The notes under the pieces: model-generated
What the model was told of the DNA's origin: nothing
What the model saw: the letters and a program-made list of their open reading frames with translations, nothing else
Databases searched by the model: none
Program-made: the position numbers and the translations under genes
Shown here: piece by piece, positions 17,916-26,572 of the stretch
Numbering within the stretch: the stretch's first letter is position 1
How the letters are laid out: each line of letters opens with the position of its first letter
NCBI RefSeq assembly: GCF_009617995.1
Contig: NZ_CP044129.1
Location: forward strand, 2,232,001-2,296,000
Direction: 5' to 3'
Length of the DNA stretch: 64,000 nt
From: Halomicrobium sp. LC1Hm
GTDB lineage: Archaea; Halobacteriota; Halobacteria; Halobacteriales; Haloarculaceae

Positions 17916-18866
17916 ATGGACGAACTCTCGCCGCCCGAGGCCAAGAGCGTCAGTGCGGGAGTCGAGTACGTCCCGTTCGGCATTCCGGGACTAGACGGTG
18001 CCGTCAGAGGCATCCCGACTGGTAGCGCAGTGCTGCTCGCGGGCGCGCCCGACGCCGGCAGCCACGCCTTCCTGTACACGAGCCTCGCCTCCCTCATGCT
18101 CGCGAAACACGAGCCGGCGCTGTACCCGCGACGGCTGGGCGACGCGCGCGAGGCGATCCCCGAGCGCGTCAGCTACGTCTCGCTGACTCACGACCGGGAC
18201 CACATCTACAGCGAACTCGACGCCGTCCTCGACTCCGAGCAGTTCGAGGTCCTGACCGACCACCTCACCGTCGCCGACTTCTCCCAGCAGTTCCTCTCGG
18301 CCGTCGACGTGCCCGCTGCGCTGTACGACCAGCGCCGCGACGACGTGCCCGCGCCGACCGAAGACGACGACAGCGGCGTCGCCGGGCTGCTCGACGACGT
18401 GACGCTGCCAGACGAGCGCTCGACGGAGACCGACGACGCCGACGACGTGTCCGCCTTGCTCGACGAGATCAGCGAGTACGTCGCCGACAGCGGCGACGAC
18501 GCGATCCTCGTGATCGACGGGCTCTCGGACCTCCTCCTGGCGACGAACTTCGGGCTCGATCGCAGCGCCGTGCTCGGCTTCCTGCTGGGGTTGCGCGAAG
18601 CGGTCGTCGGCTGGGACGGGATCGCCTACGTGGTCTACGAACGCCGGGCCGCCGACGTGCGAAGCGATCCCGACATCCACGGACTGCTCCACGGCTCGGT
18701 CTTCTTCTACTCGAACGACCAGGGTCACGACACGTATCGGACCGTGCGCGTCGGCTCTTTCGGCGGCGCGCTGGACACCGAACGCCAGACCGTCTTCGAG
18801 AGTTCGGTCGGGCCGGCGGGCCTCCGGGCGAAGGCCACCAAGAAGATCGGCCCGTCGAACTGGTAG
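17916..18866 (+). CDS. RecA/KaiC-like domain protein with degenerate Walker A
   Basis: The 316-aa protein has the layout of archaeal RAD55/KaiC-like ATPases: VEYVPFGIPGLDGAVRGIPTGSAVLLAG near the N-terminus and a hydrophobic Walker-B-like DAILVIDGLSDLLL after residue 190. The P-loop position reads AGAPDAGSHAF and lacks the Gly-Lys-Ser/Thr needed for ATP hydrolysis. An acidic insertion occupies residues ~140-185. Such haloarchaeal proteins are sometimes annotated HTR-like, but no chemotaxis domain is visible. It is probably a non-catalytic regulator; the partner is unknown. mfnA begins 41 nt downstream. Confidence 0.7.
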   Translation: MDELSPPEAKSVSAGVEYVPFGIPGLDGAVRGIPTGSAVLLAGAPDAGSHAFLYTSLASLMLAKHEPALYPRRLGDAREAIPERVSYVSLTHDRDHIYSELDAVLDSEQFEVLTDHLTVADFSQQFLSAVDVPAALYDQRRDDVPAPTEDDDSGVAGLLDDVTLPDERSTETDDADDVSALLDEISEYVADSGDDAILVIDGLSDLLLATNFGLDRSAVLGFLLGLREAVVGWDGIAYVVYERRAADVRSDPDIHGLLHGSVFFYSNDQGHDTYRTVRVGSFGGALDTERQTVFESSVGPAGLRAKATKKIGPSNW

Positions 18867-18907
18867 GAACACAACGCCTAAAGCCGTCAAGTCCGTGTTC
18901 GTAACTG

Positions 18908-19957
18908 ATGCAGCGGGCCGAGCCCCAGTCGTTCGAACGTGTCCTCTCGTCGATGTGTACCGAACCCCACCCGACGGCTCGGCAGGCGGCCGAGCGGTTC
19001 CTCGCGACGAATCCGGGCGATCCGGGGACGTACGAGACGGTCGCCGACCTCGAACGCGAGGCCGTCGAGCGACTGGGAACGATCGCCGGTCTCGGCGATC
19101 CCGCGGGCTACGTCACCAGCGGCGGCACCGAGGCGAACGTGCAGGCGATCCGGATCGCGCGCAACCGCGGCGACACCGACGACCCCAACGTCGTCGCGCC
19201 GGAACACGCTCACTTCTCGTTTACGAAGGCCGCCGAGATGCTCGGCGTCGAGCTTCGGACCGCGCCAGCGACCGACTACCGGGCGGACATGGACGCGATG
19301 GCCCACCTCGCGGACGACGACACCGTCGCCGTCGTCGGCGTCGCCGGCACCACCGAGTACGGCTACGTCGATCCGATCCCGGCCATCGCCGACCTCGCAG
19401 ACGAGGTCGGCGCGCTCTGTCACGTCGACGCGGCGTGGGGCGGGTTCTACCTCCCCTTTACCGACCACGACTGGCACTTCGGACACGCCGACGTCGACAC
19501 GCTGACGATCGACCCACACAAGGTGGGGCAGGCCGCGGTGCCGGCGGGCGGACTCCTCGCGCGCTCGCCCGATCTCCTCGACGAGCTGGCGATCGATACG
19601 CCGTATCTGGAATCGCGCAGTCAGGTCACGCTGACCGGGACACGTTCCGGGGCCGGCGTCGCGAGCGCCGTCGCCGCCATGGACGCCCTCTGGCGGGAGG
19701 GGTACCGCGAGACCTACGAACGGGCGATGGGCAACGCCGAGTGGCTCGCCGAACAGCTCGACGTGCGGGGCCACGACGTGATCGGCCCCGAACTGCCACT
19801 CGTGGCAGCGGACCTCTCGATCCCGATGACGACGGAGCTGCGCGAGCGTGGCTGGCGGGTCTCCAAGACCGGCAGCGGCGAGATGCGTGTCGTCTGTATG
19901 CCCCACGTCACCCGATCGATGCTGCGCTCTTTCGTCGCCGATCTGGACTGGTACTGA
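18908..19957 (+). CDS. mfnA: L-aspartate/L-tyrosine decarboxylase (MfnA family)
   Basis: This PLP-dependent decarboxylase belongs to the archaeal MfnA group. In organisms without methanofuran, such as haloarchaea, the likely role is making beta-alanine from aspartate for coenzyme A. Seen are [19 protein letters not shown] (PLP phosphate binding), [13 protein letters not shown] with the cofactor-contacting Asp, and [15 protein letters not shown] with the Schiff-base lysine at residue 205. The length of 349 aa is close to family size. It starts 41 nt after the KaiC-like gene on the same strand, and a nested palindrome follows the stop directly. Confidence 0.93.
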   Translation: MQRAEPQSFERVLSSMCTEPHPTARQAAERFLATNPGDPGTYETVADLEREAVERLGTIAGLGDPAGYVTSGGTEANVQAIRIARNRGDTDDPNVVAPEHAHFSFTKAAEMLGVELRTAPATDYRADMDAMAHLADDDTVAVVGVAGTTEYGYVDPIPAIADLADEVGALCHVDAAWGGFYLPFTDHDWHFGHADVDTLTIDPHKVGQAAVPAGGLLARSPDLLDELAIDTPYLESRSQVTLTGTRSGAGVASAVAAMDALWREGYRETYERAMGNAEWLAEQLDVRGHDVIGPELPLVAADLSIPMTTELRERGWRVSKTGSGEMRVVCMPHVTRSMLRSFVADLDWY

Positions 19958-19958
19958 G

Positions 19959-20028
19959 ACTGTCGGCGTCGTTCTGTGACCGATCTCGCCACCCGAGTGG
20001 CGGATATCGCCACGACGCAGGCGACAGT
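19959..20028. repeat. Nested palindromic repeat, copy 1
   Basis: Outer arms ACTGTCG...CGTCGT and ACGACG...CGACAGT enclose an inner hairpin TCGCCAC-CCGA-GTGGCG. A 22-nt stretch (19973-19994, beginning TCTGTGACCGAT) is repeated with one difference at 37725-37746, where it also lies inside a nested palindrome. It starts two bases after the mfnA stop. Confidence 0.75.
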
Positions 20029-20107
20029 ACGACGGCGACCGAGAGTATAGAGCGGTACCGACGCGACATATCAACACTTACTACGCCCCTCACGTTAGGC
20101 CCTGTCA

Positions 20108-20677
20108 GTGGTGCTCGATGGGTTCGTGCTGTTTCTGTCCGAGTGCGGAACAGCGACAGATCCGACGGGAATCGAAGAAGCGGTCTGTACGGCGACCGGG
20201 CCGTTCGGACTGCTGATCATCGGCGTCTACTCGTTCCTGATCGCGTTCCTGTTGCCGCTCCCGAGCGAGGTCGTCCTCGCTCCCAGCGGAACGTTGCGAC
20301 TCGGCCTCTCGGAACCGGCGACGATCGCCGTCATCATCGTCGTCAGCGGGGCGGGCAAGGCGCTGGGGAGTCTCTTTGCCTTCCACATCGGCCAGGAGAC
20401 CAAAGAGTACGGGCCGCTGCTCTCCCTGCTGGAGCGGTCTCGGTTCGACATTCTGGGCTGGTCCGAGCGCAAGACGGTCTCGATCGCCAAGAAGTACGGC
20501 TACGCCGGCCTCGCGCTGGCGCTGTGTGTGCCTTTCTTCCCCGACACGATCTCGATCTACGCGTTCTCGATTCTCGAAGACGACTACCTCAAGTTCGCGG
20601 TCGCCACCTTCTTCGGCAGCGCCGGCCGGCTGGTCGTGACGATCGGGCTCGCCGCGGGCTTTTTCGCGATCTTCTGA
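20108..20677 (+). CDS. DedA/VTT-domain (YqaA-like) membrane protein
   Basis: The 189-aa protein has about four to five hydrophobic segments and the VTT/DedA-like elements SFLIAFLLPLPSEVVLAPSG (Glu/Pro-containing re-entrant region) and VPFFPDTISIYAFSIL in the second half, with Gly-rich GAGKALGSLFAFHIGQ between. DedA-superfamily proteins include lipid scramblases or transporters of undecaprenyl-type carriers; the haloarchaeal role is unknown. The start is GTG at 20108, directly followed by a second in-frame GTG. It stands alone between mfnA and metG. Confidence 0.85.
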   Translation: MVLDGFVLFLSECGTATDPTGIEEAVCTATGPFGLLIIGVYSFLIAFLLPLPSEVVLAPSGTLRLGLSEPATIAVIIVVSGAGKALGSLFAFHIGQETKEYGPLLSLLERSRFDILGWSERKTVSIAKKYGYAGLALALCVPFFPDTISIYAFSILEDDYLKFAVATFFGSAGRLVVTIGLAAGFFAIF

Positions 20678-20776
20678 CACCCTCGGCCGTGCGGCGTTTT
20701 CCCCCGGCACCGACGGCGGCGAGCACGCGGCTGCAAATCGGCACACTTTCCACAGCCACGGCGGTATCGATCCGAT

Positions 20777-22906
20777 ATGAGTGACCAGGAGTTCCCCACC
20801 GACAATCCCGCAGTGGTGACGGTCGGGTTGCCCTACGCGAACGGCGACCTGCACGTCGGCCACCTGCGTGGCTACGTCAACGGCGACGTGTACGCCCGCG
20901 CGCTTCGGCGCGTCGGCCAACAGACCGCGTTCGTCTGTGGCTCGGACATGCACGGCACGCCGATCGTCGTCAACGCGGGCGAGGAGGGCGTCGATCCCGA
21001 GGCGTACGCGCTGGAGTACCACGAGACCTACGCCGAGACCTTCCCGCAGTTCAACGTCGAGTTCGACAACTACGGTCACACCCACGACGCCACGAACCAG
21101 GAACTCACCCAGGAGTTCGTCCGCTCGTGGGTCGAGCAGGACCACGTCTACGAGAAGGAGATCCAGGTGGGCTACGACCCCGAAGCCGACCAGTGGCTCC
21201 CGGACCGTCTCGTCGAGGGCACCTGCCCGTACTGCGGCGAACGGGCGCGTGGCGACGAGTGCGACGAGGGGTGTCAGCGCCACCTCGAACCCGGCGAGAT
21301 CGAGGACCCCGTCTCGACGCGGACGGGCAACCCCGCCGAGTACCGCACCCGCGAGCACAAGTTCCTGCGCCTGAACGACTTCCAGGAGTACCTCCAGGGC
21401 TTTCTCGACCGTCTCGACGGCACCGACAACGCCCAGAACCAGCCCCGCGAGTGGGTCGAGGGCGACCTGCAAGACCTCTGTATCACGCGGGACATCGACT
21501 GGGGAGTCGACTACCCGGCAGACGCCGACGACGCGGAGACCGAGGAAGAACTCGTGTTGTACGTCTGGGTCGACGCCCCAATCGAGTACGTCGCCTCCAC
21601 GAAGCAGTACACCGAGCGAGTCGGCGAGGACACCTACGACTGGGAGTCGGTCTGGAAGGTCGACGGCGAGGAACGTCACGGCACGGAGTGGGACGACGAC
21701 TGGACCGACGAGGCCGGCGAGATCGTCCACGTGATCGGCCGGGACATCATCCAGCACCACGCCGTCTTCTGGCCGGCCATGCTCCGGGGCGCGGGCTACA
21801 ACGAACCGCGCGCGATCCTCGCGACGGGGTTCGTCAACATCGACGGCAAGTCCCTCTCGACCTCCCGGAACCGCGCGGTGTGGGCCGACGAGTACCTCGA
21901 CGCCGGCTTCCACCCGGACCTGTTCCGCTACTACATCGTCTCCGGGTCGGGCATCGAGACCGACGTGGACTTCTCGTGGGACCGCTTCGCCGAGCGAGTC
22001 AACGGCGAACTCGTCGGTAACGTCGGGAACTTCCTCTACCGGTCGCTGCTGTTCGCCCAGCGCAACTACGGCGGCACGCCCGACACCGAGGTCAGCGACG
22101 ACGTGCGCGAGCGCATCGAGGACGCCATCGAGACCTTCGAGGACGCGGTCGACGACTACGAACTGCGAGCCCTCGCCGACGTTGGCGTCGAACTCGCCGA
22201 CTTCGGCAACGAGTACATCCAGCGCAACGAGCCCTGGAACCTCGTCGACGACGATCCCGAGCGGGCCCAGCAGGTGATCCGGGACTGCGTCCAGCTCTCG
22301 AAGGCCGTCGCGATCTTGCTCCAGCCGGTGCTGCCGGAGAAGGCCGAACGGATCTGGGGGCAGCTGGGCGAGCAGGGCTCCGTGGCTGACGTCCCGCTGG
22401 ACGCCGCACTGGCGACGCCGCCCGCCGACTTCGACGAGCCGACGGAGCTGTTCGGACAGGTCGAGGACGACCACATCGAGGGGCTGAACGATCAGCTCCA
22501 GCGCCGCGTCGAGGCGGCCAGTGACGACGAGGGCGACGGCGAGAGCGACGAAGACGACGAGACGGTCGAACTCGAACCGCTGGAAGACGAGCGCATCGGC
22601 TTCGAGGCGTTCGAGGGCGTCGACATGCGCGTCGGCGAGATCGTCGCCGCCGAGGACATCGCCGACTCTGACAACCTCCTCGAACTGGCGGTCGACATCG
22701 GGATCGAGACCCGGCAGGTCGTGGCCGGCCTGAAGGGGCTTCACGACGTGGACGACCTCCCCGGAACGCGGGTCGTCCTCCTCGCCAACATGGAGAAAGC
22801 GGAGCTGTTCGGGCGCGAATCCAACGGGATGATCCTCGCGGCCGGCGACGATGCCGACCTGCTGACGACTCACGAGGACTCGCCACTGGGCACCCGTATC
22901 CACTGA
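20777..22906 (+). CDS. metG: Methionyl-tRNA synthetase with C-terminal tRNA-binding domain
   Basis: This class I synthetase charges tRNA(Met). The HIGH-type motif is in GDLHVGHLRG, zinc-knuckle cysteines are in CPYCGERARGDECDEGC, and the KMSKS loop is GKSLSTSRNR, a variant common in archaeal enzymes. After an acidic linker (residues ~575-600) an OB-fold EMAP/Trbp111-like domain covers the last ~110 residues (FEGVDMRVGEIVAAEDI, ANMEKAELFGRESNGMIL). At 709 aa it is the full-length dimerising form. ATG at 20777 fits the family. Confidence 0.97.
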   Translation: MSDQEFPTDNPAVVTVGLPYANGDLHVGHLRGYVNGDVYARALRRVGQQTAFVCGSDMHGTPIVVNAGEEGVDPEAYALEYHETYAETFPQFNVEFDNYGHTHDATNQELTQEFVRSWVEQDHVYEKEIQVGYDPEADQWLPDRLVEGTCPYCGERARGDECDEGCQRHLEPGEIEDPVSTRTGNPAEYRTREHKFLRLNDFQEYLQGFLDRLDGTDNAQNQPREWVEGDLQDLCITRDIDWGVDYPADADDAETEEELVLYVWVDAPIEYVASTKQYTERVGEDTYDWESVWKVDGEERHGTEWDDDWTDEAGEIVHVIGRDIIQHHAVFWPAMLRGAGYNEPRAILATGFVNIDGKSLSTSRNRAVWADEYLDAGFHPDLFRYYIVSGSGIETDVDFSWDRFAERVNGELVGNVGNFLYRSLLFAQRNYGGTPDTEVSDDVRERIEDAIETFEDAVDDYELRALADVGVELADFGNEYIQRNEPWNLVDDDPERAQQVIRDCVQLSKAVAILLQPVLPEKAERIWGQLGEQGSVADVPLDAALATPPADFDEPTELFGQVEDDHIEGLNDQLQRRVEAASDDEGDGESDEDDETVELEPLEDERIGFEAFEGVDMRVGEIVAAEDIADSDNLLELAVDIGIETRQVVAGLKGLHDVDDLPGTRVVLLANMEKAELFGRESNGMILAAGDDADLLTTHEDSPLGTRIH

Positions 22907-22950
22907 TCGGACGCAGGGAGCTTTTGTACCACCACCCGTAATGACGGGAT

Positions 22951-23340
22951 ATGGCAAACGACGCCGACTCCGACGACTGGAAGTTCTCGGTCGACGAGGT
23001 CGGCCCCGACGCGGAGACCGCGACGAACGGCCACGACGAGCCGGTCGAGCTGTCGAGTGAGGACGTACCGGAGCCACTGGTCGACGAGGGCGAGGACGAC
23101 GCTGGCGGCAACGTCGCCGGGAGTCTGCTCTCGGCCGGGCCGATCGAACCCCAAGTGGCGAGCCGCGAGAACGCTCTCTTCGTCGTTCTCGGCGTCTACC
23201 TCGCGGTGTTCGGGTTCGCGGCCATGCTCGCACCCGGCTTCGTCTCGTCGCTCCAGAACGTGCTCGTCCTCGGCGGCGGACTCCTCGTCGTCGCTCTGCT
23301 GTCCTTCGGCGTCTTCGGACTCCTGACCCCGGAGACTTAA
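22951..23340 (+). CDS. Small two-helix membrane protein, function unknown
   Basis: The product has 129 aa. An acidic soluble N-terminal half (residues 1-70) is followed by two hydrophobic helices (LFVVLGVYLAVFGFAAMLA and VLVLGGGLLVVALLSFGVFG) and a very short tail. No known domain is recognised. It is followed after 24 nt by the NfeD-like gene and probably shares its transcript, suggesting a membrane-quality or envelope role by association only. Confidence 0.75.
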   Translation: MANDADSDDWKFSVDEVGPDAETATNGHDEPVELSSEDVPEPLVDEGEDDAGGNVAGSLLSAGPIEPQVASRENALFVVLGVYLAVFGFAAMLAPGFVSSLQNVLVLGGGLLVVALLSFGVFGLLTPET

Positions 23341-23364
23341 TCCGCCGGAGGCCGTAGGTCGCGT

Positions 23365-23937
23365 ATGTCTCTGCTCAGCGAATCGCTCTCGACGCTGCTC
23401 TTCGTCGGTGGAGCCCTGTTGCTCGTCGCCGAAGCGGTCGCTCCGGGCGCACACTTCTTCGTGCTGGGCGTCGCGCTCCTGACGGCGGGCGTCGTCGGGC
23501 TCTTCTCGCCGGTCGGGGGTGCAATCGGGATTCTCGTGCTCGCCGCCGCCGTCCTCGTGACCACCGCGCTGACGCTGTGGGGGTACCGTCGCATCGACAT
23601 CTACGGCGGTGAAGGCTCTGCACAGACGCTCGACTCGGACTCGCTGCGGGGCAAGTTCGGCCGCGTCACCGAGCGAGTCACCCAGACCGACGGGGAAGTG
23701 AAGCTACAGGACGCCGGCTTCAACCCCTACTACCAGGCTCGCAGCGTCGACGGTGAGATCGAAGAGGGGGCGGAAGTGATGGTCGTCGACCCCGGCGGCG
23801 GCAACGTCGTCACCGTCGAGGTCGTCGCGGGCGGCGACGAGATCGACCGACAGCTCGAAAACGACCGCGAACAGTCGGTGACCGACGCCGAGCCGGAACG
23901 CGATTTCGACCCCGACGTCGAGTCCGACGCCGCCTGA
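23365..23937 (+). CDS. NfeD-like membrane protein
   Basis: NfeD proteins are membrane partners of SPFH/stomatin proteins. The 190-aa product has three to four N-terminal helices (LLFVGGALLLVAEAVAPGAHFFVLG and following) and a small OB-fold-like soluble domain (LRGKFGRVTERV ... PYYQARSVDGEIEEGAEVMVV). It ends in an acidic tail. The SPFH gene lies 169 nt downstream, the usual genomic partner, with a 37-nt inverted repeat between them. Confidence 0.88.
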   Translation: MSLLSESLSTLLFVGGALLLVAEAVAPGAHFFVLGVALLTAGVVGLFSPVGGAIGILVLAAAVLVTTALTLWGYRRIDIYGGEGSAQTLDSDSLRGKFGRVTERVTQTDGEVKLQDAGFNPYYQARSVDGEIEEGAEVMVVDPGGGNVVTVEVVAGGDEIDRQLENDREQSVTDAEPERDFDPDVESDAA

Positions 23938-23958
23938 GACGGAACGGTGTCGTTGCTT

Positions 23959-23995
23959 CCCGGTGAGCGCTGGGGCGGGGGAGACGCTCACCGGG
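23959..23995. repeat. 37-nt inverted repeat between nfeD and SPFH genes (family copy B)
   Basis: Perfect 11-nt arms CCCGGTGAGCG and CGCTCACCGGG enclose a purine-rich 15-nt loop. The arms and the first part of the loop resemble the repeat at 15406-15442 read on the minus strand. It lies 22 nt after the nfeD stop and could end that transcript. Confidence 0.65.
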
Positions 23996-24106
23996 ACATC
24001 GCTACGACTGTCCGTACGAACGGTCACCGTGTGCGATCTGTAAGCAGAGACTACCTGTCACGACGACCGAAGGCTTTTCTTTTAGCCACCCCGAGGTTCG
24101 GACGAT

Positions 24107-25264
24107 ATGCTTCCAAGTGTCGTCCTCCAGGGAGGGGGAATCCTGTTCGTCGCAGTGGTCTTCCTCCTGCTCGCCGTCGCACTGGTGTATTCGAGCATCG
24201 TCATCATCCGCCCGTACCAGCAGGGTGCGTACACGGTCCTCGGTTCGTATCGTGGCCTCCTCGATCAGGGGATCCACTTCATCTATCCGTTCGTGTCCGA
24301 CGTGACGCGGTTCGACATGCGAACCCAGACACTCGACGTGCCCCGCCAAGAAGCCATCACCCGGGACAACTCCCCGGTGACCGCCGACGCCGTCGTCTAC
24401 ATCAAGGTGATGGACCCGAAGAAGGCGTTCCTCGAAGTCGACAACTACGAGCGGGCCGTCTCGAACCTCGCCCAGACGACGCTCCGTGCGGTGCTGGGCG
24501 ACATGGAACTCGACGACACGCTCAACAAGCGCCAGGAGATCAACTCGCGCATCCGGAAGGAACTCGACGAGCCCACCGACGAGTGGGGGGTCCGCGTCGA
24601 GAGCGTCGAGGTCCGCGAGGTCAACCCGTCGAAAGACGTCCAGCAGGCCATGGAGCAACAGACCTCCGCAGAGCGGAAACGCCGTGCCATGATCCTGGAA
24701 GCGCAGGGTGAACGCCGCTCTGCCATCGAGACCGCGGAGGGTGACAAGCAGTCCAACATCATCCGCGCGCAGGGTGAAAAGCAGAGCCAGATCCTCGAAG
24801 CGCAGGGTGACGCGATCTCGACGGTGCTCCGGGCCAAATCCGCCGAGTCGATGGGCGAACGCGCGATCATCGACAAGGGCATGGAGACGCTGGAAGGCAT
24901 CGGTGGCAGCGAGTCGACCACCTTCATCCTCCCTCAGGAGCTCACCTCGCTGGTGGGCCGCTACGGCAAGCACCTCACTGGCTCGGACGTGAAGGAGAAC
25001 GGCCACGTGCTCGAGGGCCTGGAGTTCGACGAAGAGGCGCGCGAGATGCTGGGACTCGACGACATCGAGGAGATCCTCGGTCAGATCGACCAGGAGGCCC
25101 AGGTCGACGTCGAAGAGATGGAACAGCAAGCCCAGAAGATCAAACACGGCGAAGACAGCACCGACATCCAGGACCCAAACGAGGCCATCGAGGAGATGGA
25201 CCAGGAGTTCGGTGACGGCGGCAACGCCCCTGGCGACGGTAGCACCGACGAAGACGATCTGTAG
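24107..25264 (+). CDS. SPFH/band-7 (stomatin-like) membrane protein
   Basis: The 385-aa product has one N-terminal transmembrane helix (residues ~8-32, VAVVFLLLAVALVYSSIVII). A band-7 domain follows (RPYQQGAYTVLGSYRGLLDQGIHFIYPF, LDVPRQEAITRDN, YERAVSNLAQTTLRAVLGDMELDD), then an Ala/Glu-rich coiled coil with repeated AQGE and AQGD units (residues ~200-245). The C-terminal tail is acidic and disordered. SPFH proteins form membrane scaffolds and modulate proteases. Pairing with the upstream NfeD-like gene is the classic stomatin-operon arrangement. Confidence 0.93.
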   Translation: MLPSVVLQGGGILFVAVVFLLLAVALVYSSIVIIRPYQQGAYTVLGSYRGLLDQGIHFIYPFVSDVTRFDMRTQTLDVPRQEAITRDNSPVTADAVVYIKVMDPKKAFLEVDNYERAVSNLAQTTLRAVLGDMELDDTLNKRQEINSRIRKELDEPTDEWGVRVESVEVREVNPSKDVQQAMEQQTSAERKRRAMILEAQGERRSAIETAEGDKQSNIIRAQGEKQSQILEAQGDAISTVLRAKSAESMGERAIIDKGMETLEGIGGSESTTFILPQELTSLVGRYGKHLTGSDVKENGHVLEGLEFDEEAREMLGLDDIEEILGQIDQEAQVDVEEMEQQAQKIKHGEDSTDIQDPNEAIEEMDQEFGDGGNAPGDGSTDEDDL

Positions 25265-25291
25265 GCCAGGTAGTCACCACAGTCGAAGCCG

Positions 25292-25299
25292 TTTTATTA
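25292..25299 (+). promoter_or_regulatory. TATA box of the two-domain wHTH gene
   Basis: TTTTATTA is centred about 28 nt before ATG 25324. It favours that ATG over the in-frame GTG at 25303, which would lie upstream of the expected transcription start. Confidence 0.6.
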
Positions 25300-25323
25300 C
25301 TGGTGTGCGTAGCTGAACCAGAC

Positions 25324-25938
25324 ATGGGTGGGGATGGTCCGGTCGACGAATCGAAGCGTGCGACGCTGCGCCGGTTCGCCGCGCTCGGTGCGGCGGGTCC
25401 GCTGGCGCGCTTCTCTGACAGCGACGGGGACTCCGAGAGCGACGCTCGCGAAGCGATCGCGGGCTACGTCTCGACGACGCCCGGCGCGCACTTCTCGAAG
25501 ATCAGAGACGACCTCCAGCTCGGGACCGGCGAGAGCCAGCATCACCTCCGGCAACTGGCCGAGGACGGACGGATCGACAGCTACCGCGACGGCGACTACC
25601 GGCGCTTTTTCGCGGCCGGACAGTTCTCCGAGCGGGAGATGGTCGTGTTGAGCTATCTCCGCCGCGAGACGCCGCGTGGGATGCTCGTCGCGCTGCTGAG
25701 AGATCCGTCGGCGACGGGCGGGGACCTGGCGGCGACGCTGGACGTGTCTCGGCCGACCGTCAGCAAGTACGCGAGCGAACTGGAGAGTGTGGGACTGCTC
25801 TCGCGAGACGACGGCTACGCGGTCGAAGAGCCAGAAACCGTCCTGACGCTGCTCGTTCGCTACGCGGACTCCTTCGGTGAGCACGCGGCCATGCTCGCCA
25901 CCGAGGCGGCCGATCTCGTCTCGTACGATCCGGAGTGA
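25324..25938 (+). CDS. Winged-helix transcriptional regulator with two HTH domains
   Basis: The 204-aa protein has a short hydrophobic/RR-containing N-terminus (TLRRFAALGAAGPLARF), then two winged helices. The first is around residues 45-95 (AIAGYVSTTPGAHFSKIRDDLQLGTGESQHHLRQLAEDGRI) and the second around 105-165 (MVVLSYLRRETPR, GDLAATLDVSRPTVSKYASELESVGLL). This layout is common in haloarchaeal regulators of unknown ligand. The start follows from the TATA box. It lies 60 nt after the SPFH gene but has its own promoter. Confidence 0.85.
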   Translation: MGGDGPVDESKRATLRRFAALGAAGPLARFSDSDGDSESDAREAIAGYVSTTPGAHFSKIRDDLQLGTGESQHHLRQLAEDGRIDSYRDGDYRRFFAAGQFSEREMVVLSYLRRETPRGMLVALLRDPSATGGDLAATLDVSRPTVSKYASELESVGLLSRDDGYAVEEPETVLTLLVRYADSFGEHAAMLATEAADLVSYDPE

Positions 25939-26064
25939 GACGGCGGACTGTCGTCGTTTTTCCGGTCGACCACAGGTCGCTGCTGGGGGAGTAGGACCGA
26001 CGGTCGGCCGTCGGGGCACTGACTGCCGGCACTACGAGAAGCGACGAACGAGTTCGACGAGCGG

Positions 26065-26307
26065 TCAGCAGGTGACCTTCCACGTCGTCGCCGAGGAGTA
26101 GCCCCACTTTTCGACGTCGATTTCGAACTCGCCGTCTTCGATGGCCGTCATGTTCGTCCCGACTTCCTTCGCGGAGAGTCCGAGTTCGTTGCCGATGAGC
26201 CGAGACTTGAAGTACGTCTGTGTGTCGGCGTTGTCTCGCAGGAACTCGAGGATGCGGCGCTGTTTCTCCGAGAGGCGCGTGTCGGCCGTCGTCGCTGTCG
26301 TGCTCAT
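26065..26307 (-). CDS. Small winged-helix-like haloarchaeal protein
   Basis: The 80-aa product begins with TLSEKQRRILEFL-like sequence (RLSEKQRRILEFLRDNADTQ) and continues with SRLIGNELGLSAKEVGTNMTAIE, a helix-turn-helix, then a beta wing ending YSSATTWKVTC. It resembles a widespread small haloarchaeal wHTH family that I recall as DUF7123, though I cannot confirm this. It is probably a DNA-binding regulator. Upstream, an inverted repeat GGGGGTT-N14-AACCCCC lies 28 nt from its start codon and may be its control site. Confidence 0.75.
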   Translation of the reverse strand: MSTTATTADTRLSEKQRRILEFLRDNADTQTYFKSRLIGNELGLSAKEVGTNMTAIEDGEFEIDVEKWGYSSATTWKVTC

Positions 26308-26335
26308 ACACCATCGTTCGGATCAGATACTCTTA

Positions 26336-26363
26336 GGGGGTTTGGTACGGTCGGTTAACCCCC
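26336..26363. promoter_or_regulatory. Inverted repeat upstream of the small wHTH gene
   Basis: Arms GGGGGTT and AACCCCC flank TGGTACGGTCGGTT-like sequence. A similar block (GGGGCGGTTGGTACGG, then GTAACACCC) occurs in the same orientation at 26425-26453, between this gene and the divergent zinc-ribbon gene. Two similar sites in one divergent intergenic region suggest operator sites. Confidence 0.45.
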
Positions 26364-26424
26364 TGCCGTCTTGCGGTTTTTACGTCGACGCGGTCGGCCG
26401 GTCCGTGCTCACTCCGCTCTGAGT

Positions 26425-26453
26425 GGGGCGGTTGGTACGGGTGGGTAACACCC
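26425..26453. promoter_or_regulatory. Second copy of the GGTTGGTACGG-type site
   Basis: This direct repeat of the site at 26336-26363 shares GGTTxGGTACGG and the AAC(A)CCC end. It lies upstream of the TFS-like gene. Confidence 0.4.
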
Positions 26454-26470
26454 ACATACTGGCCGTGGTG

Positions 26471-26503
26471 ATACGGACGGTCGTAGACGTTTACCGGATC
26501 GAC
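26471..26503 (+). repeat. Decayed half copy of the 82-nt palindrome
   Basis: The 33 nt starting ATACGG and containing GTAGA and TTTACCGGAT match the left half of the element at 30711-30792 at 26 of 33 positions. The right half is not recognisable. It lies 70 nt before the zinc-ribbon gene. Confidence 0.55.
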
Positions 26504-26572
26504 AGCAATCCGTCTCCAATCCGCGACCGGAAGTTAACACATATATCCGACAACCGCGTGTTCCCACGGTGT

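Noticed and set aside
20105-23233. Very long open frame antisense to metG and the following gene
   Set aside because: It mirrors the codon pattern of high-GC coding DNA on the opposite strand; Val/Leu/Asp-rich translation lacks any motif, while metG has full family signatures.
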